A stretch of 64,000 bases of DNA from Streptomyces sp. BK208 (GTDB taxonomy: Bacteria; Actinomycetota; Actinomycetes; Streptomycetales; Streptomycetaceae). Where the stretch lies: NCBI RefSeq assembly GCF_004364245.1, contig NZ_SOAV01000002.1:594504-658503 (forward strand). Direction: 5' to 3'. The notes under the pieces were generated by a model. That model did no database searches, was not told the DNA's origin, and was given only the letters and a program-made list of their open reading frames with translations. The first letter of the stretch is position 1. Every line of letters begins with the position of its first letter. A program made the position numbers and the translations under genes. This document shows, in pieces, positions 17,794-28,865 of the stretch.

Positions 17794-19581
17794 TCAGCCA
17801 CCGGCCCCGGTGGGGTGCGGGACGGAGCCGTACGCCGTCAGGAAGCGGTCGCGGAAGGAACTCATCGGCCACACCGGGGCGTCCTCGGCGGGCCTGAGCC
17901 CCTCCGTCCAGTTCCAGTCGTCGATCGCGTCGAGCACCTTCGGGTCCTTGGCGACGACCGACACCGGGACGTCGCGGCTCGCCCGGTCGCCGCTGACCCG
18001 GGCGAGCGGCTGGTGGTCGCCGAGGAAGACGAGGACGGTGTCGTCGGTGCCGTAGCGCTCCAGCCACTGCGTGAGACTGGTGACCGAGTACTGGATGGAC
18101 CTGCCGTACTCCTCCTTCGAGCGGGCGGAGTCGGTGATGACGTCGGCCGCCCTCACGCCCGACGCCTCGATGCCGTCGTACACCGAACCGTCGCCGATCT
18201 CGTCCCAGCCGACCGTCCGCGGGATGGGTGCCCAGGGCTGGTGGCTGGAGGTGAGGATGACCTCCGCCATCAGCGGCTTGTCGCGTTTCCTGCCGTGCTC
18301 CAGGCGCTGGAACGCCTCCAGCGCGTACTGGTCGGGCATCGTCGACCAGCTGAACTTCGGTCCCCGGTAGCCCATGCCGAAGGCGTCGTACACCTTGTCC
18401 AGGCCGTACCAGTCGGCCTCCGGCCAGGCCTTCTGCACCCCGGGCATGATCCCGACGGTGTCCCAGTCGCCGGTCTTCTCGAACGCCTTGGTGAGGGTCA
18501 GGTGGTCGCCGGCCGTGACGGTGCGGTAGCGCTGCTGGTTGTCCACCCACAGGCCGGACAGGAAGGTGGAGTGCCCGAGCCAGCTGCTGCCGCCGTACGT
18601 CGCCGAGGTCAGCCAGCCGCTGCGGGCGTGGAAGCCCGCCTTCGCCAGCGCCTCGGTGCGCGCGTCCAGGGTGCGGTCGACACCCGGTGCCATCACCGGG
18701 TCCTCGATCGCGCTGCGGCCGTAGCTCTCGATGAACGTGAAGACCATGTCCTTGCCGCGCAGGTCCGGCACCAGCTGCGCGCCGGGCGTGGCGCCGAAGC
18801 GGTCCGCCTTCGCCTCCTTCGCGAAGGCCGCCTCGTCCCTGAGGGTGTCCACGACCCGGTGCGCCTGCGCCTCGGCGGCCCGGGAGGCGCTGCTGGTGGC
18901 GATCGGCAGCCCGAAGGTCTGCACGCCCAGCGCCACGCAGGTCATCCACACGGTGCCCGCCATCAGCGCGCCCCGCGCCGCCCGCTCCCGGTGCGCGGCG
19001 AGCAGCTCGCCGAGCCGGACCGCCGCCAGCGCCGTGAGCACCAGCAGCGAGACGGCCAGCACGACGGCGCCCACCGCGGCCCAGGCCGCCGCCGCCCCGC
19101 CCATCGAGTCCGCCACGAAGGACTGGGCGTCGTCGAGCAGGCTCCAGTCCAGGACCAGGTTGAAGCTCCGGCCGAGGTACTCGGTGAAGCCCATGTCGAG
19201 CAGGTTCAGCACGGTCAGGGAGCCGAGTGCGGTCCCGAACAGCGCCGCCGCCACCCGACGCGGGATCCGGGGCAGGCAGAGCAGCAGCACCGCCGCGATG
19301 ACCGCCTCCACCGGGATCCGCGCGAAGCGGCTGGGCTCCAGGGCGGTGAGCCTGTTCGGCAGCAGCAGGGCGCAGAGCACGAGAATGGCCGAAAGTGCGG
19401 TCGTGGTCCGGCGGACGGCGAGGGCGGTACGCGGGTGCCGGGTGCGCCACGCACGGTGGTGCGCGAGACGGGCCCGGAGGGCCTTCCCGGCACCGGGCGG
19501 GACGGAACCGGGTGCGCCGGGGGTCTCGGGGCCGCCCTCGGCGGGCTGCGGTGGCCGGGGAGAAGGCGTGATGACGGGCAC
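17794..19581 (-). CDS. Membrane-anchored sulfatase-fold phosphoglycerol transferase (LtaS-like)
   Basis: The 595-residue protein has about 130 variable N-terminal residues, then four to five transmembrane helices (about 60-245), and a large extracellular alkaline-phosphatase/sulfatase-fold domain. Metal-site hallmarks are visible: MVFTFIESYGRSAIED (Glu ligand), SGWLTSATYGGSSWLGHSTFLSG where the nucleophilic Thr or Ser lies, and the late VFLGDHQPLA (Asp-His ligands). Such enzymes transfer glycerol-phosphate-type groups to cell-envelope polymers; the exact product in Streptomyces is not known. The gene is convergent and contiguous with dusB. It reads away from the large palindrome-rich gap before ppdK. 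Confidence 0.85.
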   Translation of the reverse strand: MPVITPSPRPPQPAEGGPETPGAPGSVPPGAGKALRARLAHHRAWRTRHPRTALAVRRTTTALSAILVLCALLLPNRLTALEPSRFARIPVEAVIAAVLLLCLPRIPRRVAAALFGTALGSLTVLNLLDMGFTEYLGRSFNLVLDWSLLDDAQSFVADSMGGAAAAWAAVGAVVLAVSLLVLTALAAVRLGELLAAHRERAARGALMAGTVWMTCVALGVQTFGLPIATSSASRAAEAQAHRVVDTLRDEAAFAKEAKADRFGATPGAQLVPDLRGKDMVFTFIESYGRSAIEDPVMAPGVDRTLDARTEALAKAGFHARSGWLTSATYGGSSWLGHSTFLSGLWVDNQQRYRTVTAGDHLTLTKAFEKTGDWDTVGIMPGVQKAWPEADWYGLDKVYDAFGMGYRGPKFSWSTMPDQYALEAFQRLEHGRKRDKPLMAEVILTSSHQPWAPIPRTVGWDEIGDGSVYDGIEASGVRAADVITDSARSKEEYGRSIQYSVTSLTQWLERYGTDDTVLVFLGDHQPLARVSGDRASRDVPVSVVAKDPKVLDAIDDWNWTEGLRPAEDAPVWPMSSFRDRFLTAYGSVPHPTGAGG

Positions 19582-20063
19582 CCGAAGGTCCTTCCGTGCG
19601 AAACCCGGTGGACGGCGGGCCCCGGCGAGGGGGCCGGGACCCGCCGCACTCTCCTACGTCCCGCGCGAGCGGTCCGTTCACCGGTCCGGATGGTGAAATC
19701 CGGCTGTCTGTGGCAGCGTGATTCTCGCCACCTCTGATAGAGGCTGCGCTCAGATGAGCGGATCATGGACGATTCCACTTCTCCAAAGGGTGGCACTGAG
19801 TGCCACGCCTTGATCGTTCATCGATCGAACTCAAGCGTGGTGAATGGTGCTCAGATGAGCGGTGTGATCCGTGTTCGAGCGGGCTTGAGTTCAAGAAGTG
19901 AAAACACTGGCCATCGGTCGCTTGCCAAGCCTTGACTTTCGATCCGCTGGCGGACGAGTGGTTACGGGCGCATGACGCGCAAGTGGACGTACCCAGGTGC
20001 CTTTGATCTGGGTACATTCCTCGCCGTCAGGGCAGCCACCGCGTCCTCGAGGAGTCGAGACCC
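19582..20063. promoter_or_regulatory. 480-bp palindrome-rich, lower-GC intergenic region upstream of ppdK
   Basis: No convincing gene is seen here. The segment is visibly richer in A+T than its surroundings. It contains two identical palindromes GCTCAGATGAGC at 19748-19759 and 19849-19860 (101 bp apart), an 8-bp-armed palindrome GTGGCACTGAGTGCCAC at 19790-19806, and CTTGAGTTC/GAACTCAAG elements in opposite orientation (about 19828-19836 and 19884-19895). It must hold the promoters of both ppdK and the divergent phosphotransferase gene. Confidence 0.7.
19989..20015 (+). promoter_or_regulatory. 8-bp inverted repeat just upstream of ppdK
   Basis: GTACCCAG (19989-19996) and CTGGGTAC (20008-20015) are perfect inverted repeats around an 11-bp spacer, ending about 49 bp before the ppdK start. 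It could be an operator, or a 5'-leader hairpin if transcription starts upstream. It has no T-run, so it is not an obvious terminator. Confidence 0.6.
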
Positions 20064-22793
<2,730 letters not shown>

Positions 22794-22879
22794 ACCCCCG
22801 AGGGGGCCCGAGGCCCCGGAGCCGCCGTCTGTCACCCGACCACCCTCACCGATCGGCGGCGGCTCCGGACCACGAGGGA

Positions 22880-22907
22880 GGGCGGCACCCGTGCGGGGGT
22901 GCCGCCC
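22880..22907 (+). terminator. Hairpin terminator after ppdK
   Basis: GGGCGGCACCC (22880-22890) and GGGTGCCGCCC (22897-22907) are perfectly complementary around a 6-nt loop, followed by TTC. It is located 87 bp after the ppdK stop and ends that transcript. Confidence 0.8.
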
Positions 22908-23067
22908 TTCGCGTGTCGCCGGCCGCCGCCCGCGGCACTTCTCGTCGGTCCGCCTTTTGTGACGCGTTCAACGGTGTGAACTCCCGTGGACTGAGCAGCA
23001 GCTAGCTGTCAGCGAAGTTGACGGGCCCTGGCGACGGACAGCGGCCGGCACCCGGAACGGTGGTTGG

Positions 23068-24363
23068 ATGACGCAGACGGAGCACAGGGAAGCGGTCGCC
23101 ACGGCCGGCCGGGACGGCAGGGGGGACAGGGCCGCGGACGCGGTGCCCAGCCCCCGCACCGGCGGGCGGGAGCGGGTCCCCGGGGCCGGGCCTCCGGTGG
23201 CCAGGAACCGGCTCGCGGCGCTGGACGGACTGCGCTTCCTCGCGGCCCTGTCCGTCGTCTTCTTCCACTTCGTCGGCCAGGTCCCCTCCACCATGGAGAC
23301 CATCTGGGGCCGCCCCGTCGACACCGTATTCCCCGACGCCCACGCCTCCTTCGCCTACGGCCGGCTCGGCGTCGAACTCTTCTTCCTCATCAGCGGATTC
23401 GTCATCTGCATGAGCGCGTGGGGCCGTACGCCGCGCGACTTCTTCATCTCCCGCGTCACCCGGCTCTACCCGATGTACTGGGCGGCCGTCGCCATCACGG
23501 CCTGCGTGATCTACTTCGCCGACAACCCGTTCGGGCAGCCGCCCCCGCGCGTCATCTTCGCCAACCTGACGATGCTCCAGACGCCGCTGGGCGTCGACAA
23601 CCTGGACTCCGTCTACTGGACGCTCTGGCCCGAGCTGTGCTTCTACCTCACCTTCGCGGTCGTGGTGTGGAAGGGCCTGACCTACCAGCGCGTGGTGATC
23701 TACTGCGGCCTGTGGACCGTCGCCGCGGTGCTCGCACCCAGCGCCGACATCCATCTGCTCACGCTGCTGGTGAACCCGCCGTCCGCCCCGTACTTCATCG
23801 CGGGCATGGCCTTCTACCTGATGTACCGCTACCGGCCGACGCCGCTGCTGTGGGGCATCGTCGCCATGTCGTGGCTGGTGGCGCTGCACTACCTGCTGAC
23901 CCCCGACGGGGGCCGCCTCAACTGGGACTCGTGGCAGCCGGGCCGCGGCTGGCTGGTCCTGGTCATCACGGTCTTCTTCCTGCTGATCGCCGCCGTCGCC
24001 CTCGGCTGGACCAGCCGCATCCGCTGGCGCGGGCTGACCGTCGCGGGCACGCTGACCTTCCCGCTGTACCTGCTGCACGACGCCATCGGCGTCAACCTCC
24101 TGCACCGTTTCGGCGACCGGGCCGACCCCTGGGTGATGGTCGGCGCCGTCGTCGGCGCCCTGGTCGCGCTGGCGTACGTGGTGCAGCGGTTCGTCGAGCG
24201 CCCGGTGGCCCGGGCCGCGCGGCGCTGGCTCAGCAGCGCCGCCTTCAGCCTCAAGACGCCGGAGCCCCGCCCGAAGTCGCCGGAGGCCCGCCCGAGGTCC
24301 GCGGAGCCCCGTCCGAAGCCCGCGGAGGCCGGTCCGAGGAGGCCGGAGCCCCGCCGCCGTTGA
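23068..24363 (+). CDS. Membrane acyltransferase of the OafA/YrhL (acyltransferase 3) family
   Basis: The 431-residue integral membrane protein has about ten transmembrane helices. It begins its domain at NRLAALDGLRFLAALSVVFFHF, where the His is the family's presumed catalytic residue, and continues with GVELFFLISGFVICMSAW, SRVTRLYPMYWAAV and TLTFPLYLLHDAIG. Members move acyl groups from the inside onto exported sugars, peptidoglycan or antibiotics; the substrate here is unknown. About 50 disordered N-terminal residues and a C-terminal Pro/Arg/Glu repeat tail (PEPRPKSPEARPRSAEPRPK-like) flank the domain and look species-specific. It stands alone on its strand. Confidence 0.88.
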   Translation: MTQTEHREAVATAGRDGRGDRAADAVPSPRTGGRERVPGAGPPVARNRLAALDGLRFLAALSVVFFHFVGQVPSTMETIWGRPVDTVFPDAHASFAYGRLGVELFFLISGFVICMSAWGRTPRDFFISRVTRLYPMYWAAVAITACVIYFADNPFGQPPPRVIFANLTMLQTPLGVDNLDSVYWTLWPELCFYLTFAVVVWKGLTYQRVVIYCGLWTVAAVLAPSADIHLLTLLVNPPSAPYFIAGMAFYLMYRYRPTPLLWGIVAMSWLVALHYLLTPDGGRLNWDSWQPGRGWLVLVITVFFLLIAAVALGWTSRIRWRGLTVAGTLTFPLYLLHDAIGVNLLHRFGDRADPWVMVGAVVGALVALAYVVQRFVERPVARAARRWLSSAAFSLKTPEPRPKSPEARPRSAEPRPKPAEAGPRRPEPRRR

Positions 24364-24446
24364 GCGGACGGGCCCCGGGGAGCCATGCGCCGGGCACCGG
24401 GTGCTCCGGCCGGGCGCTCCGACCCCGGGTGCCGGCGGCCGGACGG

Positions 24447-24905
24447 TCAGCTTGCGCCGTCGTCCCGGCGACGGCGGGCGGCCAGCAGCAGCCCGCCGCC
24501 CGCGAGCACGACGATCCCGCCGCCCGCCGCGATGTACGGCGTGCTGTCGCCGCCGCCGGTCTCGGCGAGGTCGGTGCCCTCGTCCTGCTGCCCGTCCGCG
24601 TCCCCGCCGCCCTTCGCGCTCCCGGAGTCCTTCCCGCTCCCGGCGCCCGCCGCGTCGCCGGTGTCCCGGTCGCTCGCGGGCACGAAGCCGGCCGGCGGCT
24701 TGTCGCAGCCGACGCCGTCCCGGTCGCGGTCCAGGTGTTCGCCGTAGTGCTCGTCGCCCTTCTCGATGTTGGAGTACCCGGCGTCGTACGCCTCGGTGCA
24801 GTTCCTGAACGGGTGGGCGCCGTCGTGCGCCTGGGCGGCGGCCGGCAGGGCGGCCAGGGCCAGCGCGGCGACGGTCACGGCGGCGGGCTTGCGGAGCAGC
24901 TTCAT
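24447..24905 (-). CDS. Secreted excalibur-domain protein with LAETG cell-wall sorting signal
   Basis: The 152-residue precursor has a Sec signal peptide (MKLLRKPAAVTVAALALAAL, cleavage near AQA-H). It then has an excalibur calcium-binding-like domain (FRNCTEAYDAGY ... HLDRDRDGVGCDKP, with the conserved two Cys and Asp loop), a Gly/Asp/Ser linker, and a C-terminal sorting signal: LAETG, hydrophobic segment, then RRRR. LAXTG is the motif cut by Streptomyces class E sortases, so the mature protein is probably linked to peptidoglycan. It is monocistronic; the sortase in this window (35.4 kb) is class F and need not be its enzyme. Confidence 0.9.
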   Translation of the reverse strand: MKLLRKPAAVTVAALALAALPAAAQAHDGAHPFRNCTEAYDAGYSNIEKGDEHYGEHLDRDRDGVGCDKPPAGFVPASDRDTGDAAGAGSGKDSGSAKGGGDADGQQDEGTDLAETGGGDSTPYIAAGGGIVVLAGGGLLLAARRRRDDGAS

Positions 24906-25096
24906 CGAGAGTCCCGGGAATGGTGTGGATGGCGTGGATGGGCGGATATGAGATGACGAAGCTAGTGAGGTGACGAAAGCATGGTGGTCGTATGGAGGAC
25001 TCGTGACGAGAACGTGACGTGACCGGACGGTAGCTCTCCGCTCAGGCCCGCGGGACGCGTACGGTGAGACGGTCCGGACCAGCGAAGGAGCCGCGG

Positions 25097-26029
25097 ATGA
25101 CCGGCTGGAACACGGGTGACATCCCCGACCTGGAGGGACGTGTCGCCGTCGTCACCGGGGCCAACGGCGGCCTCGGCCACGTGATCACCCGGGAGCTGGC
25201 CCGCAAGGGCGCGACGGTCGTCCTCGCCTGCCGCAGCGAGGCACGGGGGAGCGCGGCCGTGGAGCGCGTCCTCGGCGAGGTGCCCACCGCCGCCGTGGAG
25301 GCGGCGCGACTGGACCTCGCAGACCTGGGCTCGGTCCGGGAGTTCGCCTACGGGCTGCCGTACGAGCGGGTCGACCTGCTCGTCAACAACGCCGGGGTGA
25401 TGGCGCTGGCGCACGGGACCACGGCGGACGGCTTCGAGACCCAGTTCGGCGTCAACCACCTGGGCCATTTCGCCCTCACCGGGCTGCTGCTGCCCTCCCT
25501 GCTCGCGGCGCCCGGCGCCCGGATCGTGACCGTCTCCAGCATGCTGCACGCGCTGGCCAGGGTCGATCCGCGCGACCTCAACAGCGTGCGGCGGTACGGG
25601 CGCTGGACCGCCTACGCCCGCTCGAAGTCCGCCAATCTGCTCTTCACCCACGAGCTGGCGCGCCGGCTCGCGGCACGGGAGGGCGCCTCGGACGTCCGCG
25701 CGGTCGCCGCCCACCCCGGATACGCCGGGACCGGGCTGCACACCGCCGGGCCCCGCGCCGAGGGGCGCCGGGTCACCGAGCGGCTGATGCTGCTCGGCAG
25801 CCGCGCCGTCGCCCAGTCCCCCGAGGCCGGCGCGCTGCCCGTCCTGTACGCGGCGACCGCGCCCGGTGTCCCCTCCGACTCCTTCACCGGCCCGTCCTTC
25901 GCGATGTGGCGCGGGGCGCCCGCACCGTCCTGGCGGGCGCCCTGGACCATCGACGACACGATGGGGGAGCGGCTGTGGGCCGCCTCCGAACGGCTGACGG
26001 GGGTCGTCTACGAGCCGCTGCTGCCCTGA
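25097..26029 (+). CDS. Short-chain dehydrogenase/reductase (retinol-dehydrogenase-like)
   Basis: The 310-residue SDR has the NADP-binding GANGGLG at about 21-27, NNAG, the VSS active-site Ser, and the catalytic YARSK (Tyr/Lys) about residue 180. Its size and C-terminal extension (ERLWAASERLTGVVY) match the oxidoreductase subgroup related to retinol/protochlorophyllide reductases. The start at 25097 has AAGGAG 6 nt upstream; an upstream ATG at 25064 lacks such a site. The stop is 18 bp from the stop of the convergent PhoX-like gene. The substrate is unknown. Confidence 0.9.
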   Translation: MTGWNTGDIPDLEGRVAVVTGANGGLGHVITRELARKGATVVLACRSEARGSAAVERVLGEVPTAAVEAARLDLADLGSVREFAYGLPYERVDLLVNNAGVMALAHGTTADGFETQFGVNHLGHFALTGLLLPSLLAAPGARIVTVSSMLHALARVDPRDLNSVRRYGRWTAYARSKSANLLFTHELARRLAAREGASDVRAVAAHPGYAGTGLHTAGPRAEGRRVTERLMLLGSRAVAQSPEAGALPVLYAATAPGVPSDSFTGPSFAMWRGAPAPSWRAPWTIDDTMGERLWAASERLTGVVYEPLLP

Positions 26030-26047
26030 CCCGGTTCTCCGCCCGGC

Positions 26048-27202
26048 TCAGCCGCGGAACGGCCCGCGCACCTCGTAGGTGATCCCGCCGGACGAACTCC
26101 CGCTCGTGCCGCGCTGGCTGGAGAAGTACAGCCGGGTGCCGTCCGGCGAGAACGCGGGGCCGGTGATCTCCGAGCCGGACTGCCCGTCGACACGGAGGAA
26201 CGGGGCGATCACGTCGTCCGGCGTGATCACACAGATCTCCATGTTGCCGCCGTCCTCCGCGACGAACAGGTCGCCCGAGGGCGTGCCGGTGACGTTGTCG
26301 ACACCGGTCAGCGGGGCGGTGCCCGAGGTCACCAAGGAATCGTCGTAAGCGAGTTCGAGGGTTCCGGCAGACGCGTTGTACTGCCAGACGCGGTTGTCGC
26401 CTTTGGTGGTGAACCAGCAGGTGTCGTCCGCGTAGTAGCAGCCCTCGCCGCCGTTGAAGCGCTTGGCGCCCGAGACCTGGTCGCGGGTCGCGGTGGCACC
26501 GGAGGGATCGGGGACCCGCGCCCAGGTCACCGGTCCGCTGGTGGCCGAGCCCGCCACCAGCACCTCCAGCGTGCCGGAGGACAGATCGCCCCAGACCGCC
26601 GGGCGGAAGCGGTAGAAGCAACCGTCGGTGACGTCCTCCGTCAGGTACACCACCTTGCGGACGGGGTCGGCCGCCGCCGCCTCGTGCTTGAAGCGGCCCA
26701 TGGCGTCCCGCCGCACCGCCGCCTTCACGCCCCACGGGTCGGTCTCGTAGACGTAGCCGCGGTCCACCTCCTCGCAGGACAGCCAGGTGTTCCACGGGGT
26801 CCGGCCGCCCGCGCAGTTCTGCCGGGTGCCGGAGAGCACGCGGTACGCCGAGGTGACGGCCCCCGTGGACGAGAAGCGCACCGCGCTCGCGCCGCCGGAG
26901 GGGTTGACCTCCGAGTTGGAGACGTAGATCCAGCCGGAGCCGTCCGCGTAGCAGGCGCCACCGTCCGGTGCGCTGTGCCAGGTGTACGACGTGCCCGCGA
27001 CCTTCTGGCCGGAACGGGCGATCACCCTGCCCGTGAAGCCGGCCGGCAGGCGCAGGCCGTTGGCGTCCGCCGAGCCGAGGGCCCCGTAGGGTCCGCTGCC
27101 GGGTTGTGCGGGGGCGGCGTACGCGGCGCTGCGCCACAGGGTTCCGCCGAGGGCGGCCGAGCCGCCGACGACGGCCGTGCGCAGGAGGGTGCGACGATCC
27201 AC
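26048..27202 (-). CDS. Tat-exported PhoX-like (DUF839) protein
   Basis: The 384-residue protein starts (GTG at 27202, GGAGG well placed upstream) with DRRTLLRTAVVGGSAALGG, a twin-arginine signal with cleavage near AYA-A. The body is a beta-propeller of the DUF839/PhoX type (WLSCEEVDRGYVYETDPWG, HEAAAADPVRKVVYLTEDVTDGCFYRF, FNGGEGCYYADDTCWFTTKGDNRVW, FSPDGTRLYFSSQRG). Related PhoX proteins are Ca/Fe alkaline phosphatases, but many Streptomyces DUF839 members have no proven activity. It is therefore a probable secreted metal-dependent phosphatase or esterase, with low certainty on function. Confidence 0.85.
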   Translation of the reverse strand: MDRRTLLRTAVVGGSAALGGTLWRSAAYAAPAQPGSGPYGALGSADANGLRLPAGFTGRVIARSGQKVAGTSYTWHSAPDGGACYADGSGWIYVSNSEVNPSGGASAVRFSSTGAVTSAYRVLSGTRQNCAGGRTPWNTWLSCEEVDRGYVYETDPWGVKAAVRRDAMGRFKHEAAAADPVRKVVYLTEDVTDGCFYRFRPAVWGDLSSGTLEVLVAGSATSGPVTWARVPDPSGATATRDQVSGAKRFNGGEGCYYADDTCWFTTKGDNRVWQYNASAGTLELAYDDSLVTSGTAPLTGVDNVTGTPSGDLFVAEDGGNMEICVITPDDVIAPFLRVDGQSGSEITGPAFSPDGTRLYFSSQRGTSGSSSGGITYEVRGPFRG

Positions 27203-27336
27203 TGCTGCCTCCGGGTGTCATGGCCCTCCCGCCGGGCGGCGGCGGGAGCGTGCGCTCACGGACCCTACGGCGGCTTGGTTGACGGTCCATGGACAACTCA
27301 TGACGGGCCGGCGGCGGGTGCGGGCGGACCGTCGGC

Positions 27337-28104
27337 TCAGGCGGTCTGGCCGCCGTCCACCACCAGGTCCGTGCCCACCACCGACGCCGCGTCGTCCGAC
27401 GCCAGGTACAGCACGGCCGCCGCGACCTCCGCCACCGCCGACACCCGGCCGAGAGGCGTCTCCCCGCGCATCCGCTCGGCCCGCCCCGCCTCCGTCTCGC
27501 CCGGCCGCAGGGACATCGAGGTGGCGGTGGCGCCGGGGCTGACTGCGTTGATGCGGACGCCGTCCCCGACGTGGTCCAGGGCGGCGCCCCGGGTGAGGGC
27601 CGAGACGGCCGCCTTGGTCGCCGCGTAGGCCGCGGCGCCCGGGCTGCGCTTGTGCGCCCCGAAGGTGGAGGCGACGTTCACGATCGTGCCGCCGCCCGGC
27701 TGGGCGCGCATCTGCCGGACCTCCGCGCGCAGCGCGAGGAACACGCCGGTGACGTTGATGTCGAGCTGTGCGTGCCAGTCCTCGTCGGCCAGGTCGGCCA
27801 GGGGTGTCCCGCCGCGGAAGACGCCCGCGTTGTTCACCGCCACGTCGAGGGAGCCGAAGTGCTCCACGGCGGCGGCCACGAGGGCGTCCACGTCGGCCGG
27901 CCGGGTGACGTCGGCGGACACGGCCAGTGCCTTGCCGCCCGCCTCCTCGATCAGGGCGGCGGTCTCGTCGAGCGGCCCCCCGGCCCGCCCGGCGACGACG
28001 ACGTGCGCGCCCTCGGCGGCGAGGGCGAGCGCGACGGCCCGGCCGATGCCGGAACCGGCGCCGGTGACGAGGGCCGTCCTGCCGGTGAAGCGCTGGGTGG
28101 TCAT
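27337..28104 (-). CDS. Short-chain dehydrogenase/reductase, TetR-controlled
   Basis: The classical 255-residue SDR has TGAGSGIG at the cofactor loop, NNAGVF, the catalytic Ser in VASTFGAHKRS, YAATK (Tyr/Lys), and the C-terminal VVDGGQ. NAD(H) or NADP(H) specificity is not obvious. It is about 100 bp downstream of a TetR gene on the same strand. Its own promoter region carries the 16-bp motif at 28157-28172 that is repeated upstream of that TetR gene, so both are probably under the same repressor. Confidence 0.92.
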   Translation of the reverse strand: MTTQRFTGRTALVTGAGSGIGRAVALALAAEGAHVVVAGRAGGPLDETAALIEEAGGKALAVSADVTRPADVDALVAAAVEHFGSLDVAVNNAGVFRGGTPLADLADEDWHAQLDINVTGVFLALRAEVRQMRAQPGGGTIVNVASTFGAHKRSPGAAAYAATKAAVSALTRGAALDHVGDGVRINAVSPGATATSMSLRPGETEAGRAERMRGETPLGRVSAVAEVAAAVLYLASDDAASVVGTDLVVDGGQTA

Positions 28105-28156
28105 GGAACTCCCCTTCTCCTGACCGCGGTGCCGCGGGGCCGCGGCGCCGCTTTTC

Positions 28157-28172
28157 TTGACCGATCGTTTCA
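28157..28172 (-). promoter_or_regulatory. TetR-type operator copy 1 (upstream of SDR)
   Basis: TTGACCGATCGTTTCA has a palindromic core ACCGATCGTT. The same 16-bp sequence, with one change, occurs inverted at 28825-28840 upstream of the TetR gene. It lies 53-68 bp before the SDR start. Confidence 0.7.
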
Positions 28173-28218
28173 GTATGAGGACCGGAAAACACCCCTCCGA
28201 GAGGGGTGCACCGGCGTC

Positions 28219-28803
28219 TCAGTCGAGCAGGGCGAGGGCCTGTTCCGCCGCGTCCCGCACCCTGGCCGGGTCCGGCGAGGCCTTCCCGACCACCCGCATG
28301 CCCTGGAGCAGGACCAGCAGCATCCGGGCGAGGGCCTGCGGGTCGCGCCCGGCGGGCAGTTCGCCCTCGGCGCGGGCCCGGGCCAGCGCCGCGTGCAGCA
28401 CGGTCTCCAGCTGGTCCCAGTTGCGCTCGACGCTCCGGGCCGCGTCCGCGTCGTGCGGGGCCAGCTCGGCGGCGGTGTTGGTGACGAAACAGCCGTGCAG
28501 GCGCTGGTCGTCGGCGGTCGACTCGGCGGCGTAGCGCCGCACCAGGGACCGCACGCCGGGCAGGGCCGGGCCCGGCCGGGACAGGTCCCGCAGCAGGTCC
28601 GGAAGCAGCCCCTGCTCGTAGCGCGCCAGCGCCTTCAGGTACAGCTCGCGCTTGCTGCCGAAGGTCGCGTAGATGCTGGCGCGCCCGACGCCGAGGTGCT
28701 CGACGAGGTCGGACATCGACGTCGCCTCGTAGCCGCGCCGCCAGAACAGCTCCAGGGCTGCCCGCAGCGCGGCGTCCGGATCGAACTCCTTGGTCCTGGC
28801 CAC
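28219..28803 (-). CDS. TetR-family transcriptional repressor
   Basis: The 194-residue protein has the TetR DNA-binding domain at 1-55 (DPDAALRAALELFWRRGYEATSMSDLVEHLGVGRASIYATFGSKREL), of the subgroup that often controls SDRs and quinone reductases. The GTG start at 28803 is followed by ARTKEFDP, the usual beginning. Matching 16-bp motifs upstream of this gene and of the downstream SDR indicate autoregulation and control of the SDR. Confidence 0.92.
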   Translation of the reverse strand: MARTKEFDPDAALRAALELFWRRGYEATSMSDLVEHLGVGRASIYATFGSKRELYLKALARYEQGLLPDLLRDLSRPGPALPGVRSLVRRYAAESTADDQRLHGCFVTNTAAELAPHDADAARSVERNWDQLETVLHAALARARAEGELPAGRDPQALARMLLVLLQGMRVVGKASPDPARVRDAAEQALALLD

Positions 28804-28824
28804 GTCCCGTAGCCTAGACAGCTC

Positions 28825-28840
28825 TGGAACGATCGGTCAA
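28825..28840 (-). promoter_or_regulatory. TetR-type operator copy 2 (upstream of tetR)
   Basis: On the minus strand this reads TTGACCGATCGTTCCA, differing at one position from the copy at 28157-28172. It lies 22-37 bp upstream of the TetR start, where it would overlap the promoter and give autorepression. Confidence 0.7.
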
Positions 28841-28865
28841 TAAAGGTAGGTCGGGAGACGGGGGG

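Noticed and set aside
19763..20017. Minus-strand 84-codon frame in the gap before ppdK
   Set aside because: It has no ribosome site and no family resemblance, and it crosses all the palindromes of the control region; the lower GC of the segment makes such frames likely by chance.
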